A stretch of DNA of 64,000 nucleotides from an uncultured Roseburia sp. (GCA_946002055.1 CAMFYL010000001.1:62001-126000), one strand, 5' to 3'; shown: positions 40,356-51,157, counted from the stretch's first letter. Notes: generated by a model not told the origin, from the sequence alone. Numbers and translations are program-made.

Positions 40356-41768
40356 ATGAAGAAAAGTATCAAGGGTAGATTAATAAGTTTATTATCTATT
40401 ATGGGGGTACTTCTAATTGTTATCACTGCCATGAATGTTATGGCACTGAAAACAATTAACGGATATAACGAGGTGATATCCCGGTCAATGGACAGCTATC
40501 GATTCAGTGTTAAGACAGCTGAGGTTGATATGACAAAAACAGCTAGTGCATCCATTGACAGCGCCATGTCCCAGGTGAATGCAAGAGTACAGGGGACATT
40601 TATTTTTGACTTGGCAGTTTTGGGCATTGGGATGCTGGTATTTGTTTTTGGTATTGTTGTTGCCAACAAGAAGATCGCAAGCCCTGCAAAACAGGCAAGT
40701 AAAGAACTAGACGATATTGTTGTGAAGTTACAAGAAGGTCGTGGTGACTTGACACAGAGAATCAATTCCAAGTCCCAGGATGAGATTGGACAGCTGGCCG
40801 GAGGCGTTGATAAGTTTATTGATATTCTTCAAGAGCTTATGCTAAAGATTCAGAATGCTTCCGAACGTATGAAGTCATCTGTTGGAGAAGTTTCGGGGCA
40901 GATTGATGAATCAAACCGCAGTGCTATGAATGTATCTGCAGCAACAGAAGAGTTGGCAGCCAGTATGGAAGAAATTAGTGCCACCATCGATCAGATTGCA
41001 AAGAACAGCTCAGATATTTTAGCAGAAATCCAGGAAATTAGAGATAGAGCTAACGATGGCGTAAATGAGATGAACGACATCAAGCATCGCGCTGAGGCAA
41101 TGCATAGAGATGCACTTTGTAGCAAGCAAACAACAGAAGATACCTTTGCTCAGATGGGTGAGACCCTGAGAACAGCTGTGGAAGCCAGCAAGAGTGTTGA
41201 GCAGATCAATGAACTTACGGGCAACATTTTGGACATTGCAAGTCAGACAAACTTGCTTGCACTCAATGCATCCATTGAGGCGGCAAGAGCCGGTGAAGCA
41301 GGTAAGGGATTTGCCGTTGTAGCTGATGAGATTCGTCAGTTGGCAGATGATAGTAGGGAGACTGCCAATAACATTCAGACCATCAGCGGTATTGTGATGG
41401 ACGCTGTTACAAGCTTGTCAGACAATGCAACCGGAATGATTGACTTTGTGAATGATAACATTATGAATGACTACGAGAAGTTTGTGGAGATTATCAGTCA
41501 GTATGAAAGCGATACTGTTGAGATGAGCAAAACACTTTCCGGTTTTGCTGAAGAGACAGTAGAGATTACAGGAACTATGGATTTTGTTAATACAGGTATT
41601 GACGATATTTCTAATACATTGGAGCAGAGTTCACTTGGTATTTCTGACGTGGCAAACGAGGCAACTCAGCTTGTTATGGCTATCTCATCTATTTTGGAGG
41701 AGACCCAGAATAACAAGAGCATTTCCGAAGAATTGGAGAATGAAGTGAACAACTTCGAAAAAGTATAA
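40356..41768 (+). CDS. Methyl-accepting chemotaxis protein (copy 2, paralogue)
   Basis: Same length (470 aa) and near-identical signalling domain to copy 1, diverged sensor region. Confidence 0.95.
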   Translation: MKKSIKGRLISLLSIMGVLLIVITAMNVMALKTINGYNEVISRSMDSYRFSVKTAEVDMTKTASASIDSAMSQVNARVQGTFIFDLAVLGIGMLVFVFGIVVANKKIASPAKQASKELDDIVVKLQEGRGDLTQRINSKSQDEIGQLAGGVDKFIDILQELMLKIQNASERMKSSVGEVSGQIDESNRSAMNVSAATEELAASMEEISATIDQIAKNSSDILAEIQEIRDRANDGVNEMNDIKHRAEAMHRDALCSKQTTEDTFAQMGETLRTAVEASKSVEQINELTGNILDIASQTNLLALNASIEAARAGEAGKGFAVVADEIRQLADDSRETANNIQTISGIVMDAVTSLSDNATGMIDFVNDNIMNDYEKFVEIISQYESDTVEMSKTLSGFAEETVEITGTMDFVNTGIDDISNTLEQSSLGISDVANEATQLVMAISSILEETQNNKSISEELENEVNNFEKV

Positions 41769-41785
41769 TTCCGATAGGAGATCGA

Positions 41786-41826
41786 TAGCTCTTTTGTCTA
41801 CTTCAGACAAAAGAGCTGTTTTTTAT
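41786..41826 (+). terminator. Intrinsic terminator
   Basis: agctcttttgtct-acttc-agacaaaagagct-gtttttt. Confidence 0.9.
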
Positions 41827-41836
41827 TGGTAAGGGT

Positions 41837-41865
41837 TTGAAATTACTTTAACAGTGTGCTATACT
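41837..41865 (+). promoter_or_regulatory. Candidate leuC promoter
   Basis: TTGAAA-17 nt-TATACT. Confidence 0.6.
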
Positions 41866-41900
41866 AAAGTGCAACGTAAAAGAAAGGATGGAAATAAGTT

Positions 41901-43163
41901 ATGGGAATGACAATGACCCAAAAGATTTTGGCTGCTCACGCAGGTTTAGATTCTGTAGTTGCAGGACAATTGATTGAGGCGGAATTAGATTTGGTGCTGG
42001 GCAATGACATTACATCACCAGTTGCCATTCATGAAATTGAAAAAATGAAAGTAGATGGCGTTTTTCACAAAGACAAGATTGCTCTTGTTATGGACCACTT
42101 TATTCCTAACAAGGATATTAAGTCTGCAGAGCACTGCAAATGTGTTCGTGAATTTGCTTGCAAAAACGAAATAACCAATTACTTTGATGTGGGACAAATG
42201 GGAATTGAGCATGCGCTTTTGCCTGAGAAGGGATTGACGGTTGCAGGTGACGTGATTATTGGAGCAGATTCCCACACATGTACATACGGAGCTTTAGGAG
42301 CCTTTTCGACCGGCGTGGGAAGTACAGACATGGCTGCAGGAATGGCTACCGGCAAAGCTTGGTTTAAGGTGCCATCGGCAATTAAGTTTAACATCGTTGG
42401 AAAGCCACAGGAGTACATCAGTGGTAAGGATTTGATTTTACATATTATTGGTATGATTGGAGTGGATGGTGCTCTTTATAAGTCTATGGAGTTTGTAGGA
42501 GAAGGCATTCAGCATCTTTCTATGGATGATCGCCTCTGCATCTCTAATATGGCTATTGAGGCCGGAGCCAAGAATGGTATCTTTCCGGTAGACGATGTTA
42601 CCATCGCCTATATGAAGGAGCACTCTACAAGAGAGTACAAGATTTTTGAGGCAGATGAAGATGCAGTTTACGATGAGGAATACACCATTGACTTAAGTCA
42701 GCTCACGTCTACCGTTTCTTTCCCACATTTGCCGGAAAATACAAAAACCATTGACGAAGTGGGAGACATTGCAATCGATCAGGTTGTCATTGGATCTTGT
42801 ACCAATGGAAGATTCGAAGATTTGGCAATGGCTGATAAGATTTTGAAGGGCAAGAAGGTGAAGAAGGGGCTTCGTGTCATTATTATCCCCGGAACACAGC
42901 AGATTTATTTGGATGCCATGGAGGCTGGCTTTATCAAAGATTTTATCGAGGCTGGTTGTGTGGTTTCCACACCTACATGCGGACCATGTCTTGGAGGATA
43001 TATGGGAGTTTTGGCTGCAGGAGAGCGTTGTGTTTCAACAACCAACCGCAACTTTGTAGGTCGTATGGGACATGTTGATTCTGAAGTATATTTGGCTTCA
43101 CCGGCAGTTGCAGCTGCCAGCGCATTGACAGGTAAGATTTCCGGACCAAAGGAGGTAATGTAA
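41901..43163 (+). CDS. leuC: 3-isopropylmalate dehydratase large subunit
   Basis: [82 protein letters not shown]. Confidence 0.95.
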   Translation: MGMTMTQKILAAHAGLDSVVAGQLIEAELDLVLGNDITSPVAIHEIEKMKVDGVFHKDKIALVMDHFIPNKDIKSAEHCKCVREFACKNEITNYFDVGQMGIEHALLPEKGLTVAGDVIIGADSHTCTYGALGAFSTGVGSTDMAAGMATGKAWFKVPSAIKFNIVGKPQEYISGKDLILHIIGMIGVDGALYKSMEFVGEGIQHLSMDDRLCISNMAIEAGAKNGIFPVDDVTIAYMKEHSTREYKIFEADEDAVYDEEYTIDLSQLTSTVSFPHLPENTKTIDEVGDIAIDQVVIGSCTNGRFEDLAMADKILKGKKVKKGLRVIIIPGTQQIYLDAMEAGFIKDFIEAGCVVSTPTCGPCLGGYMGVLAAGERCVSTTNRNFVGRMGHVDSEVYLASPAVAAASALTGKISGPKEVM

Positions 43164-43651
43164 TGAAAGCAGCACAGGGAAGAGTATTTAAATTTGGAGA
43201 TAATGTAGATACAGACGTGATCATACCGGCTCGTTATCTGAACTCATCAGATCCTAAGGAGTTGGCAACACATTGTATGGAGGATATTGATGCAGATTTC
43301 GTGAATAAAGTTTCTGTTGGAGATATTATGGTGGCCAACAAGAACTTTGGCTGTGGCTCTTCCAGAGAACACGCGCCAATTGCTATTAAGGCATCCGGTG
43401 TCAGCTGTGTTATCGCAGAAACCTTTGCCCGCATTTTTTACCGCAATGCCATCAATATCGGATTGCCTATTATTGAGTGCCCGGAGGCGGCAAAGGCCAT
43501 TAAGGATGGGGATGAAGTAAAAGTGGATTTTGATTCCGGCGTAATTACCGATGTAACCACCGGAGAGGAATTCCAAGGACAGGCATTCCCACCATTTATG
43601 CAAAAGATTATTGCATGCGAAGGTTTGGTGAATTACATTAACCAGAAATAA
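43163..43651 (+). CDS. leuD: 3-isopropylmalate dehydratase small subunit
   Basis: [87 protein letters not shown] overlap. Confidence 0.96.
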   Translation: MKAAQGRVFKFGDNVDTDVIIPARYLNSSDPKELATHCMEDIDADFVNKVSVGDIMVANKNFGCGSSREHAPIAIKASGVSCVIAETFARIFYRNAINIGLPIIECPEAAKAIKDGDEVKVDFDSGVITDVTTGEEFQGQAFPPFMQKIIACEGLVNYINQK

Positions 43652-43656
43652 AGCGT

Positions 43657-44469
43657 CTATGTGGTAGACGAAGATAAGTATGACAGAATGTACGCTTTGT
43701 ACTTGTCCGAGATATGGATACGTGTATAGAGGTCAGCGTACTCCTTTGGGGTCAGTTCTGTCACATAATTTTCGATGAATTTTTTTGAAAGGCCGTGGTC
43801 CCTGGCAAAGTCAACTCCTTTGTTGTAGGCGACTGCGGCTTTTGTTTCTGAGGTGTATTTTCCGATAATAACATCTCCGTTTAAATGGAGCTTTGCCACA
43901 TACCAGGTTTTGTTGTTTTTCACTATCTGGGTAATGCCGTGATATCTGTTATGAATGATGATATTAGAGTAGCGATAGTCAGAGTCATCACCGTTGGCAA
44001 ATTCATAGTCGCGCCCCGCCACAGCATAGTTTTTGATACCATAGCGAGAAGCAATATTGTATTGCATACCGTAGTCGTTTACGAAGAGATGGCCGTTTCT
44101 TTGCATGATTTTATGGCTGGAATAGTAGAATAGGTCATCATTGTCAAATTTTAATGGTTCCGCTTTGGTGAGATAGTACAAAAAGAAACCCTTCTGCAAA
44201 TAGATAGGGGTTTTGATATAGATACCATTATCACGGTAATTGAGAATGCAAACGGCTTTCTCAAAGGAAAGATGAGTGAGATAGGCAGTGAAGTTGGAAA
44301 TCGTGATATTCCCATCGGATGCCATGCGTTGACCCTCTACATACATTTGATGAGCAACATTCTGATCCAAAGAACTGCCGAGACTGATATGTTTGTTTTT
44401 GAATGTGAGGCTGGCACGGTAATAGGTTGTGCCATCTTTTTTCTTGGTTTCGTATACCCCTGGCAGCAT
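43657..44469 (-). CDS. AP2-like DNA-binding protein, possible HNH-AP2 derivative
   Basis: Two AP2-like segments: GVYETKKKDGTTYYRASLTFKNKHISLGSSLDQNVAHQMYVEG and YHGITQIVKNNKTWYVAKLHLNGDVIIGKYTSETKAAVAYNKGVDFA; central FANGDDSDYRYSNIIIHN resembles the HNH NGxxxDNRxxNL stretch. Start chosen after aaggag RBS. Confidence 0.65.
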   Translation of the reverse strand: MLPGVYETKKKDGTTYYRASLTFKNKHISLGSSLDQNVAHQMYVEGQRMASDGNITISNFTAYLTHLSFEKAVCILNYRDNGIYIKTPIYLQKGFFLYYLTKAEPLKFDNDDLFYYSSHKIMQRNGHLFVNDYGMQYNIASRYGIKNYAVAGRDYEFANGDDSDYRYSNIIIHNRYHGITQIVKNNKTWYVAKLHLNGDVIIGKYTSETKAAVAYNKGVDFARDHGLSKKFIENYVTELTPKEYADLYTRIHISDKYKAYILSYLSSSTT

Positions 44470-44558
44470 TTTAATCTCCTTCATCTTACGGTCGAATATT
44501 TGAACAGGTACATTATAACACTTTATTGCGCATATTGTAAAAGAAACCCTGTGCTACA

Positions 44559-44588
44559 TTGACACCACTTTTACAAATACAGTATAAT
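44559..44588 (+). promoter_or_regulatory. Candidate thrC promoter
   Basis: TTGACA-18 nt-TATAAT. Confidence 0.7.
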
Positions 44589-44642
44589 GGTCTCTAGCAA
44601 ATGTCGTATGATAATAGGATAAAGTAAAAAGAGGTAAGACAA

Positions 44643-46127
44643 ATGGAATTACAATACGTAAGCACAAGAGATGCGTCTGAGGTAGTGAGCGCATCACAGG
44701 CAATTTTAAAAGGTTTGGCAAATGGCGGTGGACTCTTTGTTCCAACCAGCATACCAAAGCTTGATGTAAGCCTTCAGGACCTTTCTAAGATGTCATATCA
44801 GGAAGTTGCATATGAAATCTTAAAGTTGTATTTATCAGACTTTACAGAGGAAGAGTTGAAAACCTGTATTGCACGTGCTTATGATGATAAGTTTGATACA
44901 GAGGAGATTGCACCAATGGTATATGCTGATGGAGCATACTACTTGGAACTGTTCCACGGTTCTACCATTGCTTTTAAGGATATGGCGCTTTCTATTTTGC
45001 CACATCTTATGATTACATCTGCCAGAAAGAATAACGTGACAAATGAAATTGTGATTCTGACAGCTACATCCGGTGATACAGGTAAAGCTGCACTGGCTGG
45101 TTTTGCCGGTGTAGAGGGAACCAAGATTATCGTGTTCTATCCTAAGGATGGCGTTAGCCCCATCCAGAAACAGCAGATGGTGACTCAGGTGGGAGATAAT
45201 ACACTTGTTGTTGGTATCAATGGCAACTTCGATCAGGCACAGACTGGTGTGAAGAAGATGTTTGCTGATGAGGCAATGGCAAAAGAGTTGGCAGAGGCCG
45301 GATATCAGTTTTCATCTGCTAATTCCATTAACATTGGCCGTCTTGTTCCGCAGATTGTTTATTATGTTTACGCTTATACACGTCTTCTTGCCAATGAGCG
45401 TATTGAAGAGGGAGAGAAGATCAATGTGGTAGTTCCAACAGGAAACTTTGGAAACATCCTGGCAGCATTCTATGCTAAGAACATGGGACTTCCTATAGAT
45501 AAGTTGATCTGTGCATCCAACGAGAATAAAGTACTTTATGACTTCTTTAAGACAGGTGTTTACGATAAGAACAGAGAATTCGTTCTTACCAACTCGCCAT
45601 CTATGGACATCTTGATTTCAAGTAATTTGGAGCGCCTGATTTACCGCATTGCCGGAGAGGATGCTTCAAAGAACGCTCAGCTAATGAAGCTGCTTACAAC
45701 AGAAGGTAAGTATGAAATCACACCAGAGATGAAAGAAAAACTGGCTGATTTCTACGGAAACTTTACAAGCGAAGCAGAGACGGCAGAGGTGATTCGCAAT
45801 CTCTACGAGAAGACAGGCTATGTTATCGATACACACACAGCTGTAGCAAGTGGTGTGTATGAGCAGTATAAGAAGGATACAGGGGATACAAAGGCAACGG
45901 TTATTGCATCCACAGCTAGTCCGTTCAAGTTTGCCAGAAGTGTAATGGGTGCCATTGATGAGGCATGCCTCGATATGGAGGACTTTGCTTTGGTTGATAA
46001 GTTGAGTGAGATTGCCAACGTAGAAGTGCCAAAGGCAGTGGAGGAGATTCGCTCAGCAGAAGTTCGTCATAAGATGGTTTGTGAAGTGGATGAGATGCCA
46101 CAGGTAGTTCGTGACTTTTTGAAATAA
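44643..46127 (+). CDS. thrC: Threonine synthase
   Basis: YVSTRDASEVVSASQAILKGLANGGGLFVPTSIPKL, FHGSTIAFKDMALSILPHLM, TATSGDTGKAALAGFAG. Confidence 0.96.
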   Translation: MELQYVSTRDASEVVSASQAILKGLANGGGLFVPTSIPKLDVSLQDLSKMSYQEVAYEILKLYLSDFTEEELKTCIARAYDDKFDTEEIAPMVYADGAYYLELFHGSTIAFKDMALSILPHLMITSARKNNVTNEIVILTATSGDTGKAALAGFAGVEGTKIIVFYPKDGVSPIQKQQMVTQVGDNTLVVGINGNFDQAQTGVKKMFADEAMAKELAEAGYQFSSANSINIGRLVPQIVYYVYAYTRLLANERIEEGEKINVVVPTGNFGNILAAFYAKNMGLPIDKLICASNENKVLYDFFKTGVYDKNREFVLTNSPSMDILISSNLERLIYRIAGEDASKNAQLMKLLTTEGKYEITPEMKEKLADFYGNFTSEAETAEVIRNLYEKTGYVIDTHTAVASGVYEQYKKDTGDTKATVIASTASPFKFARSVMGAIDEACLDMEDFALVDKLSEIANVEVPKAVEEIRSAEVRHKMVCEVDEMPQVVRDFLK

Positions 46128-46148
46128 TAGGATTTACCCATAAGAATA

Positions 46149-46180
46149 GGGGATAGACCACTAGGTCTATCCCCTATATT
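46149..46180. terminator. Bidirectional terminator
   Basis: ggggatagacc-acta-ggtctatcccc between convergent genes. Confidence 0.85.
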
Positions 46181-46192
46181 TGTTGTTATGTA

Positions 46193-47089
46193 TTACTCCA
46201 TTTCTCCGTAGAGACTGGTAAGCAAGTGAATGGTTCCAAAAGGATACACAATTGGAATTAAGAAGGACGCTGGTGGCATAGTAAGTACCTCTCCCTCATC
46301 CACACTTGGTGGGTCAAGCAAAAGCTCTGTTGAGTACTGGTTGGACATATTTACAATAAACAAACCATTGTGAAGATTGATGAAGTCTTCGATAGAGGCT
46401 TGTACATACTCATCGAACTCGCTGAAATCTTCCTTTGCATAGCGTGACGCAAATTGAACGGCAACATCCGGTGTCATATCAATGCGGGAAATGCAGTTGA
46501 TTTTACCGTGGAGCGCCTGTGATACACAATAGTTCACAGGGTACTCTGTACATGGTACCGGTGTAAGAGGAGTGAAGTCGTCTCCGATGAAACGAACAAG
46601 GTTGTTAAACATCAACTCCATATACAGAATGCTGTACTCTGTTACAGGTACTTCTGCAATCATAAAGAAACGCTCAATGAGCCTTTTGATTTTGTCCTTA
46701 TTCTCTAAGTTGAGATCCATATCATAGAGTTCATTCTCTGTCTGATAATCAAGCATATGCTGCTGTAAATCTGTATTTGAAATAATGTTTTCGTCCACAA
46801 GGCACTGACCTAAGAGCAGATAATCCGGTGATTGTGAATTTAGCAAATCTCTAACCTGATCATCCGTAAGGTATCCACGTTCAATAGCGATTTCACCAAA
46901 GCGTTTATCTTCTCTGGTCTGTAGGAAACATACTTCGTCTACCTCGGAAGCAGCCATAATACCAGCGTGAATAGCAAGAGTACCAAGCTTAATGCGGGAA
47001 GTAGATACCTTTGTGATTGCATCTGTCAATTGTTCGGGAGTGACAGCTCCCTTGCGGAGTAAATAACTTCCAAAAAGCTGTGAATACAT
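46193..47089 (-). CDS. MshEN-like N-terminus fused to CheX/CheC-like domain
   Basis: Repeated RFGEIAIERGYLTDDQVRDLLNSQ-SPDYL-LLGQCLVDENIISNTDLQQHMLDYQ; C-terminal segment SIEDFINLHNGLFIVNMSN resembles the CheX ExxNxxxG active-site helix; next to cheY-like gene. Confidence 0.6.
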   Translation of the reverse strand: MYSQLFGSYLLRKGAVTPEQLTDAITKVSTSRIKLGTLAIHAGIMAASEVDEVCFLQTREDKRFGEIAIERGYLTDDQVRDLLNSQSPDYLLLGQCLVDENIISNTDLQQHMLDYQTENELYDMDLNLENKDKIKRLIERFFMIAEVPVTEYSILYMELMFNNLVRFIGDDFTPLTPVPCTEYPVNYCVSQALHGKINCISRIDMTPDVAVQFASRYAKEDFSEFDEYVQASIEDFINLHNGLFIVNMSNQYSTELLLDPPSVDEGEVLTMPPASFLIPIVYPFGTIHLLTSLYGEME

Positions 47090-47092
47090 ATC

Positions 47093-47473
47093 TTATTCTC
47101 CCCCTAAATGCGTGTGAATTAAAGTCTTAACCTGAGCCGGATCAATTGGCTTCTGGATGAAGTCCTTAGCACCGGCAGTGATTGCTTTCTTAAGCTGAAG
47201 CTGTGTACCTACAGAAGATACAATCACTATTGTAGCGGACGGATCAAATGCAATAATGTTCTCCACAGCAGTTGTGCCATCCATCTCTGGCATAACGATA
47301 TCCAGTAATACTAGGTCTGGCTTGTGTTCCTTATATACAGAAACAGCTTCCATGCCGTTCTTGCCCTCATAGATGGTGATATTGTCGCACTCTGCAAGGA
47401 TGGTGTCCTTTAATTGCTTTCTAGCTAAAATGGAATCATCACATATAAGAACTGATTTGTTTGAGTAGTCCAT
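47093..47473 (-). CDS. CheY-like single-domain response regulator
   Basis: SVLICDDSILARKQLKDTI..DLVLLDIVMPEMDGTTAVENI..IVIVSSVG..AGAKDFIQKPID. Confidence 0.93.
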   Translation of the reverse strand: MDYSNKSVLICDDSILARKQLKDTILAECDNITIYEGKNGMEAVSVYKEHKPDLVLLDIVMPEMDGTTAVENIIAFDPSATIVIVSSVGTQLQLKKAITAGAKDFIQKPIDPAQVKTLIHTHLGGE

Positions 47474-47561
47474 AATTTGTCACCTCTCATGCTATATAAT
47501 AGGATATTTTACACTATTGATAGGAAATTTTCAAACAATTTCTGACAAGTTGAGATGAAAA

Positions 47562-47588
47562 ATACCCACCTTCTAAAAAGGTGGGTAT
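47562..47588 (-). terminator. Terminator of gltA (minus strand)
   Basis: atacccacctt-ctaaa-aaggtgggtat followed by U-run on minus strand. Confidence 0.8.
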
Positions 47589-47598
47589 GAATGTGTTT

Positions 47599-48972
47599 TT
47601 ATCGCTGGTCAATGGGAGTGAAATCTCTGTGAGGACATACTGTCATATAGGCAGGTCTCATAATTTTGCCCTTGTGGCAAATCTCTTCCATTCGATGTGC
47701 ACTCCATCCGGCAATACGGGCGATTGCGAAAATCGGAGTGTAGAGTTCCATTGGCAGACCAAGCATTTCATAAACAAAACCGCTGTAAAAGTCAACATTA
47801 GGACTAACACCCTTGTAAATCTTTCGCTTATCTGCGATAACCTCCGGAGCCAGTCGCTCTACAAGAGAGTAGAGTGCAAATTCCTTTTGATATCCCTTTT
47901 CCTCAGAGAGAGCCTCTACATATGAGCGGAAGGTGACAGCTCTGGGATCGGATAAGGAGTATACTGCATGTCCCATACCGTAAATCAAACCGGCGTGGTC
48001 GAAAGCTTTCTTGTCAAGGAGAGCCTCTAAGTAGCTGCGCACTTCCTCTTCGTTGGTCCAATCCTTTACGTGTTCCTTCATATCTGCAAACATCTTCACA
48101 ACCTTAATGTTGGCGCCGCCATGCTTAGGACCTTTCAAGGAACCAATGGCTGCTGCGATAGCTGAGTAAGTGTCTGTTCCGGATGAAGAAACAAGGTGCG
48201 TGGTAAATGTGGAATTGTTTCCGCCACCGTGTTCCATATGCAAAATCAGCGCCACATCCAAAAGCTTAGCTTCCAGTGGAGAGAATTTGCTATCATCTCT
48301 TAGGCAGTGAAGAATGTTTTCTGCAGTTGAGAATTCTTTCTTCGGTGGATGGATAATCAAGCTTTCCATATTATAGTAATGACGATATGTCTGATAGCTA
48401 TACACCGAGAGAAGAGGGAACATACTAATCAGCTGTAAACACTGGCGCAGTACGTTGGCCTCTGAGGTGTCGTCGGGCTTCTCGTCGTAAGAATAAAGTG
48501 TTAAGACGCCACGAGCCAGAGCATTCATCATATCCTTGCTTGGTTTTTTCATAATAACGTCCCGGACAAAGTTCTGGGGAAGAGAACGGTATCTTCCCAA
48601 AAGATCACAGAATTCGTCTAACTCCTGTCTTGTGGGAAGTTTTCCAAATAATAATAAATAGGTACATTCCTCAAAACCAAAATGTGAGTCCTTTGGTTGG
48701 TTTTTAATGATTTCCTGTACGTTGTATCCTCGATAGAACAACTGTCCATCACATGGGACAGATTTGCCATCTACAATCTTAGTTGAGTTGACCTCGGAAA
48801 TATCTGTGATACCTACAAGGACACCCTTACCGTTTAAGTCGCGAAGCCCGCGCTTGACGTCGTATTCCTGATACAATTCAGGATCAATGTAAGAAGACTT
48901 CTTTGACATCTCAGACAATTTTACTAACTGAGGAGTAATTTCGCTAAATGTGTGATCCGCCATAGATGACAT
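47599..48972 (-). CDS. gltA: Citrate synthase
   Basis: LHMEHGGGNNSTFTTHLVSSSGTDTYSAIAAAIGSLKGPKHGGAN, GMGHAVYSLSDPRA, ARIAGWSAHRMEE. Confidence 0.95.
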   Translation of the reverse strand: MSSMADHTFSEITPQLVKLSEMSKKSSYIDPELYQEYDVKRGLRDLNGKGVLVGITDISEVNSTKIVDGKSVPCDGQLFYRGYNVQEIIKNQPKDSHFGFEECTYLLLFGKLPTRQELDEFCDLLGRYRSLPQNFVRDVIMKKPSKDMMNALARGVLTLYSYDEKPDDTSEANVLRQCLQLISMFPLLSVYSYQTYRHYYNMESLIIHPPKKEFSTAENILHCLRDDSKFSPLEAKLLDVALILHMEHGGGNNSTFTTHLVSSSGTDTYSAIAAAIGSLKGPKHGGANIKVVKMFADMKEHVKDWTNEEEVRSYLEALLDKKAFDHAGLIYGMGHAVYSLSDPRAVTFRSYVEALSEEKGYQKEFALYSLVERLAPEVIADKRKIYKGVSPNVDFYSGFVYEMLGLPMELYTPIFAIARIAGWSAHRMEEICHKGKIMRPAYMTVCPHRDFTPIDQR

Positions 48973-49052
48973 TACCTCCTTTTTGCATATATAGAGATTA
49001 CTTTACCATTTTTTGAAGATAAAAACAAGTTATGAAAAATATGTGAAAAGGA

Positions 49053-49082
49053 TTGACAAAAAAATAACATTTAGGCTATATT
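49053..49082 (+). promoter_or_regulatory. Candidate pckA promoter
   Basis: TTGACA-18 nt-TATATT. Confidence 0.6.
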
Positions 49083-49142
49083 GTACTTAGCAAAATTTGT
49101 TTTTAATTTTGAACAAAACATGAGTAAAGGAAGGAAAAAGCC

Positions 49143-50750
49143 ATGGCAAAAATTGATTTAACAAAGTATGGTATTACCGGAACGAAAGAAGTTGTTTACA
49201 ATCCATCCTACGATGAGTTGTATAAGGAGGAGATGGATCCTTCATTGGAGGGATATGAGAAAGGTCAGGAGACAGAGCTTGGTGCTGTCAACGTAATGAC
49301 AGGTATCTACACAGGCCGTTCTCCTAAGGATAAATATATCGTTGATGATGCTAACTCTCATGACACAGTTTGGTGGACATCTGATGAGTATGCCAATGAC
49401 AATCATCCAATGAGTGAGGATGTTTGGGCCACTGTTAAGGATATCGCTATCAAAGAGTTAGCTGACAAGAAGCTTTTTGTAGTAGATGCATTCTGTGGTG
49501 CTAATGCAGATACCAGAATGGCAGTACGTTTCATTATGGAAGTAGCTTGGCAGGCGCACTTTGTTGAGAATATGTTTATTATGCCTACAGCAGAAGAGCA
49601 GGAAAACTTTGAGCCTGATTTCATCGTTTACAATGCATCTAAGGCTAAGGTTACTAACTACAAGGAGTTGGGATTAAACTCTGAGACTTGTGTGGCTTTC
49701 AACACAACATCTAAGGAGCAGGTTATCATTAATACATGGTACGGCGGTGAGATGAAGAAGGGTATGTTCTCAATGATGAACTACTACCTTCCACTTCAGG
49801 GTATCGCTTCTATGCACTGCTCAGCAAATACAGATTTAAATGGCGAGAATACTGCTGTCTTCTTCGGTCTTTCAGGAACAGGTAAGACAACACTTTCTAC
49901 CGATCCTAAGCGTCTTTTGATCGGTGATGATGAGCACGGTTGGGATGACAATGGTGTATTCAACTTCGAAGGTGGTTGCTACGCTAAGGTTATCAACCTT
50001 GACAAAGAATCTGAGCCGGATATCTACAATGCGATTAAGAGAAATGCATTGCTTGAGAACGTTACCGTAGACGAGAATGGTAAGATTGACTTTGACGATA
50101 AGAGCGTTACTGAGAACACTCGTGTATCTTACCCAATTGATCACATTGACAATATTGTACGTCCAATTTCTTCTGCTCCTGCAGCTAAGGAGGTTATCTT
50201 CCTTTCAGCAGATGCATTTGGCGTACTTCCTCCAGTGTCTATCTTGACTCCGGAACAGACCAAGTACTACTTCTTGTCCGGATTCACAGCTAAGCTTGCT
50301 GGTACAGAGCGTGGTATCACTGAGCCAACTCCTACCTTCTCAGCTTGCTTTGGACAGGCATTCTTAGAGTTGCATCCTACAAAGTATGCAGAGGAACTTG
50401 TTAAGAGAATGGAGAAGAGTGGTGCTAAGGCTTATCTTGTTAACACAGGATGGAATGGTACCGGTAAGAGAATCTCTATTAAGGATACACGTGGTATCAT
50501 CGATGCTATCCTTGATGGCTCTATTGCTAAGGCTCCTACAAAGAAGATTCCTATGTTCGACTTTGAGGTTCCAACAGAACTTCCGGGCGTAGATCCTGCA
50601 ATTCTTGATCCTAGAGACACTTATGCAGATGCTTCTGAATGGGAAGCAAAGGCTAAGGATTTGGCTAGCCGTTTCGTTAAGAACTTCAAGAAATACGAAG
50701 GAAATGAAGCTGGTAAGGCACTTGTTGCTGCAGGTCCTAAGGCTGAGTAA
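49143..50750 (+). CDS. pckA: Phosphoenolpyruvate carboxykinase (ATP)
   Basis: [79 protein letters not shown]. Confidence 0.97.
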   Translation: MAKIDLTKYGITGTKEVVYNPSYDELYKEEMDPSLEGYEKGQETELGAVNVMTGIYTGRSPKDKYIVDDANSHDTVWWTSDEYANDNHPMSEDVWATVKDIAIKELADKKLFVVDAFCGANADTRMAVRFIMEVAWQAHFVENMFIMPTAEEQENFEPDFIVYNASKAKVTNYKELGLNSETCVAFNTTSKEQVIINTWYGGEMKKGMFSMMNYYLPLQGIASMHCSANTDLNGENTAVFFGLSGTGKTTLSTDPKRLLIGDDEHGWDDNGVFNFEGGCYAKVINLDKESEPDIYNAIKRNALLENVTVDENGKIDFDDKSVTENTRVSYPIDHIDNIVRPISSAPAAKEVIFLSADAFGVLPPVSILTPEQTKYYFLSGFTAKLAGTERGITEPTPTFSACFGQAFLELHPTKYAEELVKRMEKSGAKAYLVNTGWNGTGKRISIKDTRGIIDAILDGSIAKAPTKKIPMFDFEVPTELPGVDPAILDPRDTYADASEWEAKAKDLASRFVKNFKKYEGNEAGKALVAAGPKAE

Positions 50751-50767
50751 TCATACCGGATTTATCA

Positions 50768-50796
50768 GGCGCCACCTTTGGGGTGGCGCTTTTTTG
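50768..50796 (+). terminator. Intrinsic terminator after pckA
   Basis: gcgccacc-tttg-gggtggcgc-tttttt. Confidence 0.9.
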
Positions 50797-50867
50797 ATGA
50801 AAAAGTTTCCAAAATTTGTTTTGAGATAAGTATGGTATTTTTGCTTCGCTTGATATATAATATAGAC

Positions 50868-51120
50868 AAATAAAAACCTGAAATGTACGATTTAACCTGT
50901 TGTTTTGAACCTACATTTACTTTAAACGGGATTCCTATATTGTCTGTTGGATGTCAAGCCTCCGTTTGCAGTGGAAGGCAGAAGCCAGATTGCGGTTACC
51001 CACCTAGCTTTGCTAGGAGTCAAAATATCAGGCCCGGCATTTTGGGGGTTACATAAGAAGAGATATGTAAGATACATAAGCTGGGAAGTTGCCTTGCGGC
51101 AACTTCCTTATTTTGTTTTT
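50868..51120 (+). ncRNA. ssrS: Candidate 6S RNA (ssrS-like) with terminator
   Basis: ~240-nt noncoding block with its own -10-like TATAAT (50856-50861), hairpins gcctcc..ggaaggc and cctagc-ttt-gctagg, and terminal hairpin ggaagttgcc-ttgc-ggcaacttcc; sequence resembles clostridial 6S RNAs from memory. Confidence 0.5.
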
Positions 51121-51157
51121 CTCATTACATCAGTGCGAAATTTTGAAGGAGTTTAAG

